NCBI GenBank assembly: GCA_964035575.1
Contig: OZ037918.1
Coordinates: 744,001 to 808,000, forward strand
Direction of reading: 5' to 3'
Source: Rhynchopus sp. YZ270_cl-10
Taxonomy: Eukaryota > Euglenozoa > Diplonemea > Diplonemida > Diplonemidae
Length of the DNA stretch: 64,000 nucleotides
Position numbers and translations under genes: made by a program. The notes beneath the pieces are model-generated. The model saw only the letters and a program-made list of their open reading frames with translations. It was not told the origin of the DNA and made no database searches. Positions 42,106 through 52,600 of the stretch are shown one piece after another (position 1 is the first letter of the stretch; every line of letters starts with the position of its first letter).

Positions 42106-43174
42106 TGTGTGTGGGTATTGGGGGGGTTGTTCATGAGGATATTTTGTTGCGTGTTTTTTTTAAATGAGAGAAAAAATGGAACTGAATCTTGCAAAAAAAA
42201 AATGAGAGTAGAGGTCTTGTTCAGTAATGTTTTCTTCCCCTCATTATTGGGTGATCTATCTCCGTGTGGCACGTAACAGGCTGTGAGAGCTTACTGAGAG
42301 CTAGAGAAAAAAATCTCTCCCCGTTCATAGATCACCCAATTATACACTTCGCAGAAGGGGGGGGAGAAAAAAACTCATTTTTTCGCTCGCTAGCTTGTTT
42401 GTTTTGCGTCTGCCGCAGTTCACAAACTTTCTCCCCAATGACATACCTAGTAGTCAGCTTGAGTCGCTCGGAGTCCTTGGGGGGTTTTCTCCGGGGGGGG
42501 GTCGATGTTGGGTTATTTTTTTGGACTTTTTTCCCTCCCATGTATACTATTTTGTGTTGTCCCGGCGTTTTTCACTTTTTTTTCACGTACTTCACCACAG
42601 GAAATGCCGGGTAAATGAGTATGTTGGGTGTGCGTTGTCAGAAATGTTGGAAATCTTGCCCCCAAATCGTATTTTGGCATTTCTCAACACTTAGCGCGTC
42701 CGAGCATGTTTAATGTCGTGTGGTTGTTGACTGTGATTTTGTTTTGCGGACGCAAACTTTTAGCTACTAGTGGTTTGTTAAACACAGCGAGGCTCAGGTT
42801 TATTTGACAACCCCCCTTCTTTTCTGCTGATAACGAATATGATAAGGTGACTAAGCACGAGAGCTTAGGGTCATCTTATAAGTTGTTCTTTTTTGTTTTA
42901 TTCTGTGCACGAGAGATACATCCCTCTTTACAAGTTTTATTTTCTATTGTCATTCAACCTTACTCTTTCTAGGTGGCTATACGTGAGAGGCTTCGATCAG
43001 CTTGGCAAAGGCGAGTGGCTACGTGTTATCAAATGTTTCAAAGAAGTAAAGGAAAGGAAAGAAGATGGCGTGAGAAATGCATATGAACGCCAGGAAAAGA
43101 AACCAAACTACAGACCGAACCAAAAAAAAAAAAAAAGAGGAAAAAAGGGTGGTTTGGCTTTTGAACAGCGATGC
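42106..43174. other. Gene-free region
   Basis: Contains the MITE at 42247, module B copies (42776, 42845, 42971) and a module G copy (42903). A lysine-rich frame at 42893-43297 is not convincing as a gene because it begins in a module and ends in a transposon end. Confidence 0.6.
42247..42339. mobile_element. TTGGGTGATC MITE, copy 3 (93 bp, reversed)
   Basis: Ends TTGGGTGATCTAT and ATAGATCACCCAA, TTA on both sides (42244-42246, 42340-42342). Orientation is opposite to copies 1 and 2; it is the shortest copy. Confidence 0.85.
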
Positions 43175-44419
43175 TGGGGTGATCAGAGGTACTTTTTTGC
43201 AGCTCGAGTCAAGAAAAATCACAAAAAATCACAACGGTTACAAACGGTTACAAATGCTTACAAAAACGAAATTGTGATTTTGTTTGGGTTTTTGTGAGCG
43301 TACGTGATTTTTTGTGATTTTCTGTGATTTTTTGTGATTTTTTGTGATTCGCATTCCAGATGTTTGTGATTTTTTGTGAAATTTCTGTGAAATTTTTCAG
43401 TGATTGAATGGTACTATACGGGGGGGTACCTGATCACAAATGTTCACAACCATGGTAATATTATGGTAACATCACGGTTAACATAGTGGCGTTGTGAACT
43501 GGTGTGAAGTTGTGAATCAAATTGATTTTGATTTTTTTTGGTACTGTGTACTGGGTGTACTGGGTGTACTGTGTATACTGTGTATACTGTGTATACTGTG
43601 TATACTGTGTATACTGTGTATACTGTGTATACTGTGTATACTGTGTATACTGTGTATACTGTGTATACTGTGTATACTGTGTATACTGTGTATACTGTGT
43701 ATACTGTGTATACTGTGTATACTGTGTATACTGTGTATACTGTGTATACTGTGTATACTGTGTATACTGTGTATACTGTGTATACTGTGTATACTGTGTA
43801 TACTGTGTATACTGTGTATACTGTGTATACTGTGTATACTGTGTATACTGTGTATACTGTGTATACTGTGTATACTGTGTATACTGTGTATACTGTGTAT
43901 ACTGTGTATACTGTGTATACTGTGTATACTGTGTATACTGTGTATACTGTGTATACTGCGGAAATTGACCAAAAACGAGAACTTGTCCATTTCGGCAAAT
44001 TGACCCCACCACTGGCCGGGCGGATTCCGGAAATGCGAATGCCGGCATTTAAAAGCTCACCAGCGAAAAAAAGAAAAGAAATTTTTCTAACATCTATACC
44101 CCCCCTTTATGGAGCGACAACTGGTAGAAACACGGTAGAACCACGGGGAATCGGTTAAGGCGCCACACCACAGATTTTTGTGTTTTTTTTTTGTCAAGCT
44201 AGCCCATCTGCCCCTGCCCCGCACACTGCCACGGTGTCTGACGACGACCCAGTGTAGGATCAACGCCTTGCAAACACTCAGGCCAAATCACCATATTCGC
44301 GGTGTTTTTTGTGATTTTCTGTGATTTTTTGTGATTTTTTGTGATTCGCATTCCGGATTTTGTGATTTTTCATGATTCTTTGTGACTGGAGCTGCAAAAA
44401 AGTACCTCTGATCACCCCA
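43175..44419. mobile_element. 1.25-kb TGGGGTGATC element carrying a satellite
   Basis: Ends TGGGGTGATCAGAGGTAC and its complement (about 30 bp, to GCAGCTC). GATGC flanks both sides (43170-43174; 44421-44425 after one extra T). Subterminal arms contain TTTTTTGTGATT units like those of the 34084 element. The interior holds the 9-bp satellite and the GTCCATTTCGGCAAATTGAC unit. No transposase. Confidence 0.8.
43567..43958. repeat. 9-bp satellite (GTATACTGT)n
   Basis: About 43 near-perfect units, the reverse complement of the ACAGTATAC array at 27590. It is joined at its right end to the same 90-bp unit, so the whole block is inverted relative to 27485-27827. Confidence 0.97.
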
Positions 44420-44568
44420 TGATGCGTTTTTTTTTTTTTTTTTTACTTTCAACTTCTCTTTCGTTTGAAGAAGATAAGGATCTGACACTTTGCCTTCCGT
44501 AGTACAAAAGGCTTCACGTTGAGTACAGAAACATGTTCCTTCCAGGTGGGTCTTCACAAAGATCGCAT

Positions 44569-44654
44569 AGCAAAGCAAGGATGTTGAGTCGCTTCTGGGC
44601 TTCCTTTCGTGCCCTGAAAGTGAATTATTTCCCGCGAGATTTCTGTCTCACCAC
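44569..44654 (+). repeat. 85-bp leader repeat, copy 1
   Basis: AGCAAAGCAAGGATGTTGAG, CGCTTCTGGGCTTCC, CCTGAAAGTGAATTATTTCC, CGCGAGATTTCTGT. Copies 2 and 3 are 46726-46813 and 46832-46903. Each lies upstream of a secreted-protein gene; an ATG inside this copy is in frame with the gene start at 44728. Confidence 0.85.
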
Positions 44655-44727
44655 ACGTCCACTCATTGATGTTCTGCAGAAGACCACCCCTCACCGAACA
44701 GATTTGTCTCAAACACAACACAACACA

Positions 44728-45645
44728 ATGTCCACCCACTGCACCTCCCTCGCTCTCCTCTTCTTTGCCTGCAGTGCCTCCGCTGAGATCCTCTCCACAG
44801 ATGCGCAGACCCTGCAGCTCACCATCCCTGATGAACACCGCTTCCTCAAGGTCATCAACCTTCAGGCGCAAGACATGCCATCTAGCTGTGCAGGAGGCAG
44901 CTTTTTTTACAACGTGAAGAACTACCCCATCCTGTTCAAGGGCACACCTACAGGCATAGAGCACGAGGAGCTCGATGAAGAGATTGCGCCTGGCCGCCAG
45001 GTTCAGAGTGGGACTGTTCAGTTCGCGGGTCTGTCGAAGTGGTCCATCGATGTGGGGTACAACGTGTCGAACCTTGACACCTTTCAAGTTACTTTGTCCG
45101 CAACATGTGATATTTCGGTGGACATCACCCCAGAGTGGTACGTCATTGGCACTGTTGAGGTTGCCTCAGCACAGATCAGTAACGTGACTGCGGAGGCATC
45201 GATGACACTGGACTTTACTGTGGGAGGGGGTATTTTAAGAACCCCTGTGTATTTCTTTGTGCAGTCTGTGTGGTTGACCACTGAGAGCGATAAGGCGGGG
45301 TGCGAAGTGCCGCAACCTGCGTACCACCTGCTGTACAAACAGCCTTACATTACAACACCCTACATCTTCCGTGACGACGCCTGTGTTGGTTGCAGCAGCT
45401 CCTCAGGGACGTTTTACCCAATGACCGGAATGCATGGCGACCAGATCGTTGTACAGTTTTCGACAATGGACCTTACTGGCTGCCTGGATGCGCCAGTACT
45501 CAAGACCGGCGCCACCGTGCGGTTCATCGATTTCGGAAGGGGTGTCGTCTCACCCCCGCCGGTCGCAGATGCCCCTCTCAGTGGTGGTGTCTGTGCACCG
45601 ATTGTGACACTGCTTGTCGCAGCCATTGCATTGGTGCTTGCCTGA
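44728..45645 (+). CDS. Probable GPI-anchored surface protein, 305 aa
   Basis: Start chosen at MSTHCTSLALLFFACSASA, which is a good signal peptide (cleavage after residue 19). The open frame continues upstream through a repeat, but that part lacks protein-like composition apart from the shared leader. The mature part has paired cysteines (for example CVGCSSSSG), NVS and NVT glycosylation sites, and alternating beta-type sequence. The last 19 residues (CAPIVTLLVAAIALVLA region) are hydrophobic with no charged tail, as in GPI-anchor signals. Probably exported and anchored at the cell surface. No domain family recognised. Confidence 0.78.
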   Translation: MSTHCTSLALLFFACSASAEILSTDAQTLQLTIPDEHRFLKVINLQAQDMPSSCAGGSFFYNVKNYPILFKGTPTGIEHEELDEEIAPGRQVQSGTVQFAGLSKWSIDVGYNVSNLDTFQVTLSATCDISVDITPEWYVIGTVEVASAQISNVTAEASMTLDFTVGGGILRTPVYFFVQSVWLTTESDKAGCEVPQPAYHLLYKQPYITTPYIFRDDACVGCSSSSGTFYPMTGMHGDQIVVQFSTMDLTGCLDAPVLKTGATVRFIDFGRGVVSPPPVADAPLSGGVCAPIVTLLVAAIALVLA

Positions 45646-46725
45646 GCATTGCAAAACGAGGTTTATTGGAGAAGACAAAAGGGTTATGACGCATGAAGTA
45701 AACAGCACATTTTTCTTTTTCTGGCCCCCTTCATTGCATGGAAACATTCCACTGAATCCAATTGCAGTGCTTCAAAAACAATTTTCAACGTTTCCGTTTC
45801 AAGATGCTCATGTATACTGTCACGAGCGGGCTGTTGTATTTCAAGTCAAATTTTGTTCTTTCTCCCATTTTCTTTTTCAGACTACTGCCTTTTTGCAAAG
45901 GTTGTTACCGTTGAATCGTTGTAGCGATCAACGAAAAGTTCTTTTTCTGATGTTGTCTTTTTTCTTTATCAGGCTAGCTTAAACTCAGATAACAGTGTTT
46001 ATTTTTAGGTGACTTAGGATGACTCGCTATGGCGCATCTTACTGAACCAACTTTTGTTTTGTTTTTTTTCTTTTTGTGTTGTTTTTGTAATTTCCCTCTC
46101 CCGTTTACAACGGGGTAGGTAGGTGCACAGCTAAGTCTTCGCTTCTAGCTGCTGTACCAAAACTTCGTCTTTATTACAACAGCCCTCGCACCCAAAGGTA
46201 CGCGGGCTGTTGTATGTCAATCTCCACTTTTTTCTCATATTTTTTTTAAATTGAAAACAGGTCATGTCTTTTATGCACCGCAGCTGCCGCTATTGAGGTT
46301 TTTCCGTAGGTGTCTTTGTTTGTGATGCGTGGTTCACACATCTGTGTTTGGACCAGCTTGTAAACAAGAAAATAACCGAGAAAAACATGCCACAATACCG
46401 GGCTTCTTCTACTTTTATATTGAAAACGCTATGATTGTGTACTATTCATGGTAAATCTTTGTGATCTGAACAACAGCCCATTCTAAGCGACTTTCTGTGT
46501 GTTTTTTTTTATATATTTTCGCTTCAATTTTTTTTTTTTTAGTTTGTTTTTGTTTCTGTCCTCCACATTGTTCCTCTGAAGTAAAAGCTAAAAGGAAAGA
46601 AACCCCTCCATGTAGTGTTCAACACTGTTTTTTATTCAAAACCCACCCCCACCATCCCCCACCTCTTACGGTGTGCTCTCTGCCTCTCCACCAGGCTCGC
46701 CACGATCCAAACCACACCACAGCAC

Positions 46726-46813
46726 AGCAAAGCAAGGATGTTGAGTCGCTTCTGGGCTTCCTTTCGTGCCCTGAAAGTGAATTATTTCCCGCGAGATTTC
46801 TGTTTCACCACCA
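46726..46813 (+). repeat. 85-bp leader repeat, copy 2
   Basis: Nearly identical to copy 1, including CTGTTTCACCAC at the end. Its ATG is not in frame with the next gene. Confidence 0.85.
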
Positions 46814-46831
46814 CTTTCCCACCCCTACAGA

Positions 46832-46903
46832 AAAGCAAGGATGTTGAGTCGCTTCTGGGCTTCCTTTTGTGCCTTGAAAGTGAATTATTTCCCGCGAGAT
46901 TTC
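46832..46903 (+). repeat. 85-bp leader repeat, copy 3
   Basis: Tandem partner of copy 2 at about 103-bp spacing, with two substitutions. Its ATG at 46841 is in frame with the CDS start at 47009. Confidence 0.85.
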
Positions 46904-47008
46904 CCATACACACCCTCCCCAACACACAAACCCCAACCCCCCCTCCACCCCATCCCCACACACACAAGCCACTTAGGGAGCCCTCCCCCCTCCCTCCCCC
47001 TTTACACA

Positions 47009-49054
47009 ATGCGACACTCTTTAATACTGATGGTCGCAGTTCTTAGAACTACAGGGTTTGAGGTGCAGGTGAGCTTGCGAGGGCTTGGGGTCCCTCGGCA
47101 GGACAATGAAGGATGTGTCTACGCAATGGATGGTGGTGGTGAGGTCGTGACGCGCCCTGTTTCGGAGGTAGTGGGCAATGCAGTGGAGAGTTATGAGAGG
47201 GAGGTGCGGCAGACGAAAGGGGTGTTTGCGCGGTGGAGGAGTCGGGATAAAACACTGATTCAGTCGATCTGCGCCTTAGAAACGGATGACGGCGACACAG
47301 AGAGTCGAACAGACTATACCTTCTGCCTCCACAAAGGCATGGCTTTAAGCACCGAGCTACACCGATTTGCGCACGATTCTTACAATACCAGCCTCCTCCT
47401 ATCAAGAGTCAAACTCTTTCTTTATTTAACATCAGACACTTCAGAAGGGCCCTTAAAAGATACCAGCGGTTCTTACGGCAGTACTACACAGGCCTCTATC
47501 TTATGGGTAAACATTCAGGATGGTGAAGTAAAGGACTATATGGAGTTGGGCCAGGTGACTGGGGTGTCACATCGGAGGGTGATGAGGCATCTAGCGTTTC
47601 TCTCATTGTGCCAGAGGAGGAAGGTGTTAAAGGTGGGGCAGAGCTTTCAATATTTGTACCGCCTTTCAGATGACTGCGGAGAAGACCCAGAGAGGTTGAG
47701 GAAGGCGACGGAGAAGGTGCGTGGAAAGGAGGTGCCAGATGTGTTTCAGCATTTGCCACTTTTTGCGGGGGTAGGCAATTCGAAGAGGTGTCCGCATCAT
47801 TTGGTGTTCCCTTCAGATGATTTGCAGACCGAAACCGAGGTGGTGAATGAAAAGAACGGCAAAAAACCCCACGATAGTTACATTTTCACAACAGAGCATA
47901 TAGGGAGAACTGCACTTCATGCAATGCTAGGAGCCTACCTTGGGTATGATGTGGATCCAAAGGCGCTGCGTTTTAACGTCGGTTGTGAAAATTTTAATGC
48001 GGAGCACTGCCGCGCCCTGGTGAAATCCTTGCAAGGTAAAGAGCTGGAACGGTATGCAGTGCGGGACTTCAGGGAGCATAGTGTGTTTCGCGTGGAGGCG
48101 CCGGATTTTAGAACAAAACGCTCTCCGTTTCTTTGCGCGAATATCTGCTCTTCAGGCGCGGTAGGGCAGAAGAGGGCTTTATTTGAGGATGCCAGGTTTG
48201 CACACCGTGCACCGGGTGCACACAGTGTTGATATGTCCCTTCCTCATATGCTTGCTACGGCAGAGGGTCCACTGCTTCGAACTCTCTCCTCTTGGCGGAG
48301 CTGGTATACCGACGATTTTATTGCAAATGTACATTATCTTGAAGTACCAGAAGCTACGGTAGGGTCTGTGAACACTTTGATGGTCAATTTGAATGCCTCG
48401 ATGGAGTGGGTAGTGTTGGCCCATGAGATGGCAGAGAGGATTGCTGAGAGGGGGCGTAGGCTTGCCGCACGGCATGTGAACGTGCGGAGCAGGCTTCGTC
48501 AGGCAGAGCTGTTCTTTGCCTTATGGGCGTCTCGATGGGAGGAGACCGTTGAGAGTGTTGGAGCTTCTGTTCCAACCGATGGTGTGGCCAATCGTGTTGA
48601 CGCAGATGGCACAGCGCAGCGTGTCGCCTCCGTTGTCGCGTCTGTCAACCTTGCCGCTCCAGATACCACGCTCCGTGCTCCCCCTGCAGGGCGTCGTAGT
48701 CATTTAGGAGGGGCGGTCGGATGTAGCAACCTGCACCGTCACTATGAAACGTTGGGGTACGCAGGGCAGCAGCCGTTTGTGGAAGGGGTGCGGCTAGAGG
48801 GGTGTGCCTGTGGAGGTTGTGGTGAGGGCTTCGTTGCGGTAGAGGCGGAGAGGGTGGGGGTGGTGGGGGTGGAGGTGGTGCCTGCTGATGGGCCTGTGGC
48901 CAGAGTGTCGTGGCAGTACTGTGGGTCGTCAGGACGCACAGCTCTGCTTGTGGCGGTCTTCCCTCTGGCAGGGCTCGCGGTGGTGTTGGTCGCAGGGAGG
49001 GAGCTTGTGGCGGTACTGTTAGCTGTGGGTGTGGTGGTTTTGTATCCGTGTTGA
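47009..49054 (+). CDS. Probable secreted/type-I membrane protein, 681 aa
   Basis: Start chosen at MRHSLILMVAVLRTTG, a short signal-like N-terminus. The same frame extends back to an ATG in the leader repeat at 46841, giving 56 more residues of mostly Pro-rich sequence. The body is mixed charged and globular, with cysteines in CENFNAEHC, CANIC and CACGGC blocks. The last 40 residues (ALLVAVFPLAGLAVVLVAG, then LLAVGVVVLYPC) form one or two hydrophobic segments. No known domain recognised. Its position next to two other signal-peptide proteins suggests a surface-protein cluster. A GA microsatellite follows the stop. Confidence 0.75.
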   Translation: MRHSLILMVAVLRTTGFEVQVSLRGLGVPRQDNEGCVYAMDGGGEVVTRPVSEVVGNAVESYEREVRQTKGVFARWRSRDKTLIQSICALETDDGDTESRTDYTFCLHKGMALSTELHRFAHDSYNTSLLLSRVKLFLYLTSDTSEGPLKDTSGSYGSTTQASILWVNIQDGEVKDYMELGQVTGVSHRRVMRHLAFLSLCQRRKVLKVGQSFQYLYRLSDDCGEDPERLRKATEKVRGKEVPDVFQHLPLFAGVGNSKRCPHHLVFPSDDLQTETEVVNEKNGKKPHDSYIFTTEHIGRTALHAMLGAYLGYDVDPKALRFNVGCENFNAEHCRALVKSLQGKELERYAVRDFREHSVFRVEAPDFRTKRSPFLCANICSSGAVGQKRALFEDARFAHRAPGAHSVDMSLPHMLATAEGPLLRTLSSWRSWYTDDFIANVHYLEVPEATVGSVNTLMVNLNASMEWVVLAHEMAERIAERGRRLAARHVNVRSRLRQAELFFALWASRWEETVESVGASVPTDGVANRVDADGTAQRVASVVASVNLAAPDTTLRAPPAGRRSHLGGAVGCSNLHRHYETLGYAGQQPFVEGVRLEGCACGGCGEGFVAVEAERVGVVGVEVVPADGPVARVSWQYCGSSGRTALLVAVFPLAGLAVVLVAGRELVAVLLAVGVVVLYPC

Positions 49055-49619
49055 AGGGGAGGGAGAGAGAGAGAGAGAGAGTGTGTGTGGGGTTTATGAT
49101 CGTACTCTTAGTGGTCAAAAGAAATCAAAATAAAAACAAAAACAAAAAGGGGAGAGTGAGGGAGGAATCTGTTATCAATTGGCACCGTTAGTGCGAAATG
49201 TACGTGCGGGGAGGAGCTAGAGGTGGTGGTGTTTTGTTTTTCCCAGCCCTCCCCGGTTCCTACCCTGCCAAAGCAGGAGGTAAAAAGAAATAGCAGCCCG
49301 ACGCCCACCTTTTTTGTTTAGAGTACTCTCAAACCCCACATAACGCACTTCCAGTGCCTTACAGTGCTGCTATATGTGGGTGTCTTGTGGTGAAACAAAA
49401 GCGTTTTGATAAATAAATAAAAAATGTCGTTTTTGAATAGATTTTAAAAAAAAGTAGCGTTTCCCCCCCTCAATTTGTTCTTCCCCCCCTCCTCCCCTCC
49501 TCCCCTCGCCTACCACTCATGCCCTCAAATAGGAGTAATTTGAATTTTCTTTTTCTTTTTTTTTGCTCAGTGTTTTTGTATTGAGCGGCGTTTTGCGGAA
49601 CAAAGCAAAACCCAGCACT
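49055..49619. other. Intergenic region before the giant gene
   Basis: 565 bp. (GA)n at 49059-49081, an AAACAAAAACAAAA tract, C/T-rich tracts at 49465-49506, and a T-run followed by GCTCAG at about 49552-49570 that could act as a splice acceptor before the ATG at 49620. Confidence 0.6.
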
Positions 49620-52600
49620 ATGATGTTGCGGGCGGCTCTGCTGCTCGGGGCTGTGGCTGGGAGCCAGGCCGCGTGCTCTGACTACACAGCACAGGGCGAC
49701 TGTGGCACCAATGGGTGCCTCTGGAACATGATCTGGGCAGAGAACCTCTGCGTGGACAACCCGTGCAAGGTGGAGACCAACGAGCAGCAGTGCAACGGTG
49801 TTGGCAAGGAGGTGCCGTTCCCGTGCTCCGCACCGCCCGGTGACCCGGAGTACTGCTCGCTGTCTGTGTGCTGGTTCGACAAGACCGCACCTGTGCCCTG
49901 CAGCGTGAAGGGGTGTCTGTACAAAGACGAGAACTCGTGCAAGAACAGCGTGGAGACGCCGAACTGTGAGTGGAAGGTCCCCGCCGGAGTGGACGCATCG
50001 ACGCAGGCACCTGCTGACCAGGTGAAGCACTGCATGCCCGACTCCTGCCCCGGCCTTAGCAACACCGAGTGTGCCGCCACCCCCGGGTGTGTCTTCCCCA
50101 CCAACGGCATCAACTGCGAGCGCTCCCTCTGCGGCGAGCATGACGACGAGGCCACATGCGACCACAACCTCAACTGCCACTGGGACGTCAGCCAAGCAAC
50201 CGGCGTCTGCGCAGAGACCGCTTGCAGCGTGCACACCGACGAGGGTGTCTGCGACACACAATCGACCTGCATGTGGACAACCCGCAGTGGACAGTCCGCC
50301 TGTGTGGCGAAGACGTGCGACAAGTACAACGACCCAGTAAACCAGTGTGGCTGCTCGGAGGACTCTGACTGTACATGGCACGCTGGGCCCCCTTCTTACT
50401 GCGCCGACCCGAAGTTCAGCGCGTGCCCCGACCTGGACATTGCGTTCGTGCTGGACGGATCTGGTTCGATGCGCAGGTCGTTCGGACGCCACGCACACGG
50501 ATTCTACGGGCTGATGGAGATTCTGCGTGACTGGATGAACACCGTGCCGCTGACGGGGGACGACCACACCGCGGGAGGAGGTGCGAAGACCAACACCGGT
50601 GCGTTCCGTATCACCTTCATCCAGTTCTCGATGGCGGAGGCAACTCCTGCTGACGACCACCCGACCAACTGTGCCGTGGGGCAGTGCACGAACGGTCTTC
50701 TGTCCGGAAACAGAGACGAGCTGCACGGAGACATTGACTGGCACGAGGCCAACTACCAGGGCCAGTGGACGTACCTGCACGACGCTCTCAAGGACGTGGC
50801 CGACAACACCTTCCTTCCGGCAAACAGCCCGCCCGAGCGCCAGCACGTTGTGATCCTGATTGCAGACGGAGGTATCACCGACATTGACGGAGACGCGTGC
50901 TGTGCCGACAGGTGCGGCGGGAACCTCTGTGTTGACAGGAACTGGAAGCCCTCGTACCCCGGCATCCTTGACGCGGCACAGGCAAAGCTGCGCACCGAGG
51001 ACGTGACTGTGTTTGGTATCGTGATGCGTCGCTTTGACTACCACACCTTCCAGGACGACAACGCAGAGACGAAGCTGAAGCCGCTTGTGAGCGAGCCGGT
51101 GGAGGAGCACTTCATGAACCTGATGCTGGACGAGATCCCAGACTCTGTGCTGAACACCTTCTGTGACCCGAACAGCAAGTTTGGGCAGAAGGTGGTGGGT
51201 TCGACGACGCCTCTTGGGTGTGGGGCGAAGGGGGTGAGAGCCGACTGCGAGAGCGAGGTTTCGTGTGTGTGGGACGACGCAAAGTCCGGCTGCGTGGAGT
51301 CCGTGTGCTACAAGCTGTGCACCGAGGTTAAGTGTGACACGAACCCTCTGTGCACCTGGAACGCTGGTGCAGACAGGTGCGACCTGACAACAGGGTGCAC
51401 GGCGAAGGACGAGACTGCGTGCAAGAACGACGACACCTGTCTGTGGGACCCGATCTGGGCTACCAACTGCATTGACAACCCGTGTGTGCCACACGACGCG
51501 AACCACGACACGTGTGTGGCGACAAGTGTGACGATGCCCGCACCGTGCGACACCACAAACACAAACGTGGACTTCTGTACCCTTGAGGTGTGTGACCACA
51601 CGTCAGTGGGGCCGGACTGCGAGGTGAAGAAGTGTCTGCAGATCTCGAAGACGACGTGCGAGAAGGAGGACGGCTGTGTGTGGAACGGACCTGACCCGGT
51701 GGATGCCTCCGTATCGCCCTCGGACAAGGTGCACATGTGCACCCCTGTGCCGTGCAGCCACACACTCCAGCCGGACTGCGATGCGGACACAGACTGCAAG
51801 TGGGACGCTGCTGCCAACCCGAAGTGTGTGCCCACGGACGAGTGCAAGGCACTCACCCTGGAGGAGGACTGTGACAAGAACACCAAGTGCCACTGGAACG
51901 TCGCCGCCACCCCGGACCCGGTGTGCGAGCAGACTGAGTGTGCGCCGATTGGGAACCAGCCGGACTGTGACAAGAACGACAAGTGCATGTGGACTGACAA
52001 GGACGTGTGTGTGCCGAAGACATGCGACAAGCACACGGACCACTGCCCCTGTGACGCAGACCCGGACTGCGTGTGGCACCACACTGCGAACGGGGCCTTC
52101 TGCACTGACCCGAACTTCAACACATGCCCCGACCTGGACATTGCGTTTGTGCTGGACGGATCTGGTTCGATGCGCAGGTCGTTCGGACGCCACGCACACG
52201 GATTCTACGGGCTGATGGAGATTCTGCGTGACTGGATGAAGACTGTGCCGCTGACGGGGGACGACCACACCGTGGGTGCGAACGCAGCCCGCGACAAGGG
52301 TTTCCGTATCACCTTCATCCAGTTCTCGAAGGCGGAGGCAAAGGCTGCTGACGACCACCCGACCAACTGTGCCATTGGGGCGTGCACGAACGGTCTTCTG
52401 TCCGGTATGAGGTCGGAGCTGCACGGAGACATTGACTGGCACGAGGCCAACTACCAGGGCCAGTGGACGTACCTGCACGACGCTCTCAAGGACGTGGCCG
52501 ACAACACCTTCCTTCCGGCAAACAGCCCGTCGTGGAGAGAGCACGTTGTGATCATCATTGCAGACGGAGGTATCACCGACATTGACGGGGACGCGTGCTG

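Larger units (their letters stand above)
45646..47008. other. Intergenic region with leader repeats
   Basis: Contains module A copies (45811, 46195), a module B-like copy (46007) and the two leader repeats (46726, 46832). The last 100 bp before 47009 are C-rich (CCCTCCCCC). No gene. Confidence 0.6.

Noticed and set aside
42893-43297. 134-codon Lys-rich frame
   Set aside because: It starts in a dispersed module and ends inside a transposon end; the middle is biased by A-runs. No family resemblance.
43444-44158. Long frames through the second 9-bp satellite
   Set aside because: Same artefact as at 27.5 kb, with purely periodic peptides.
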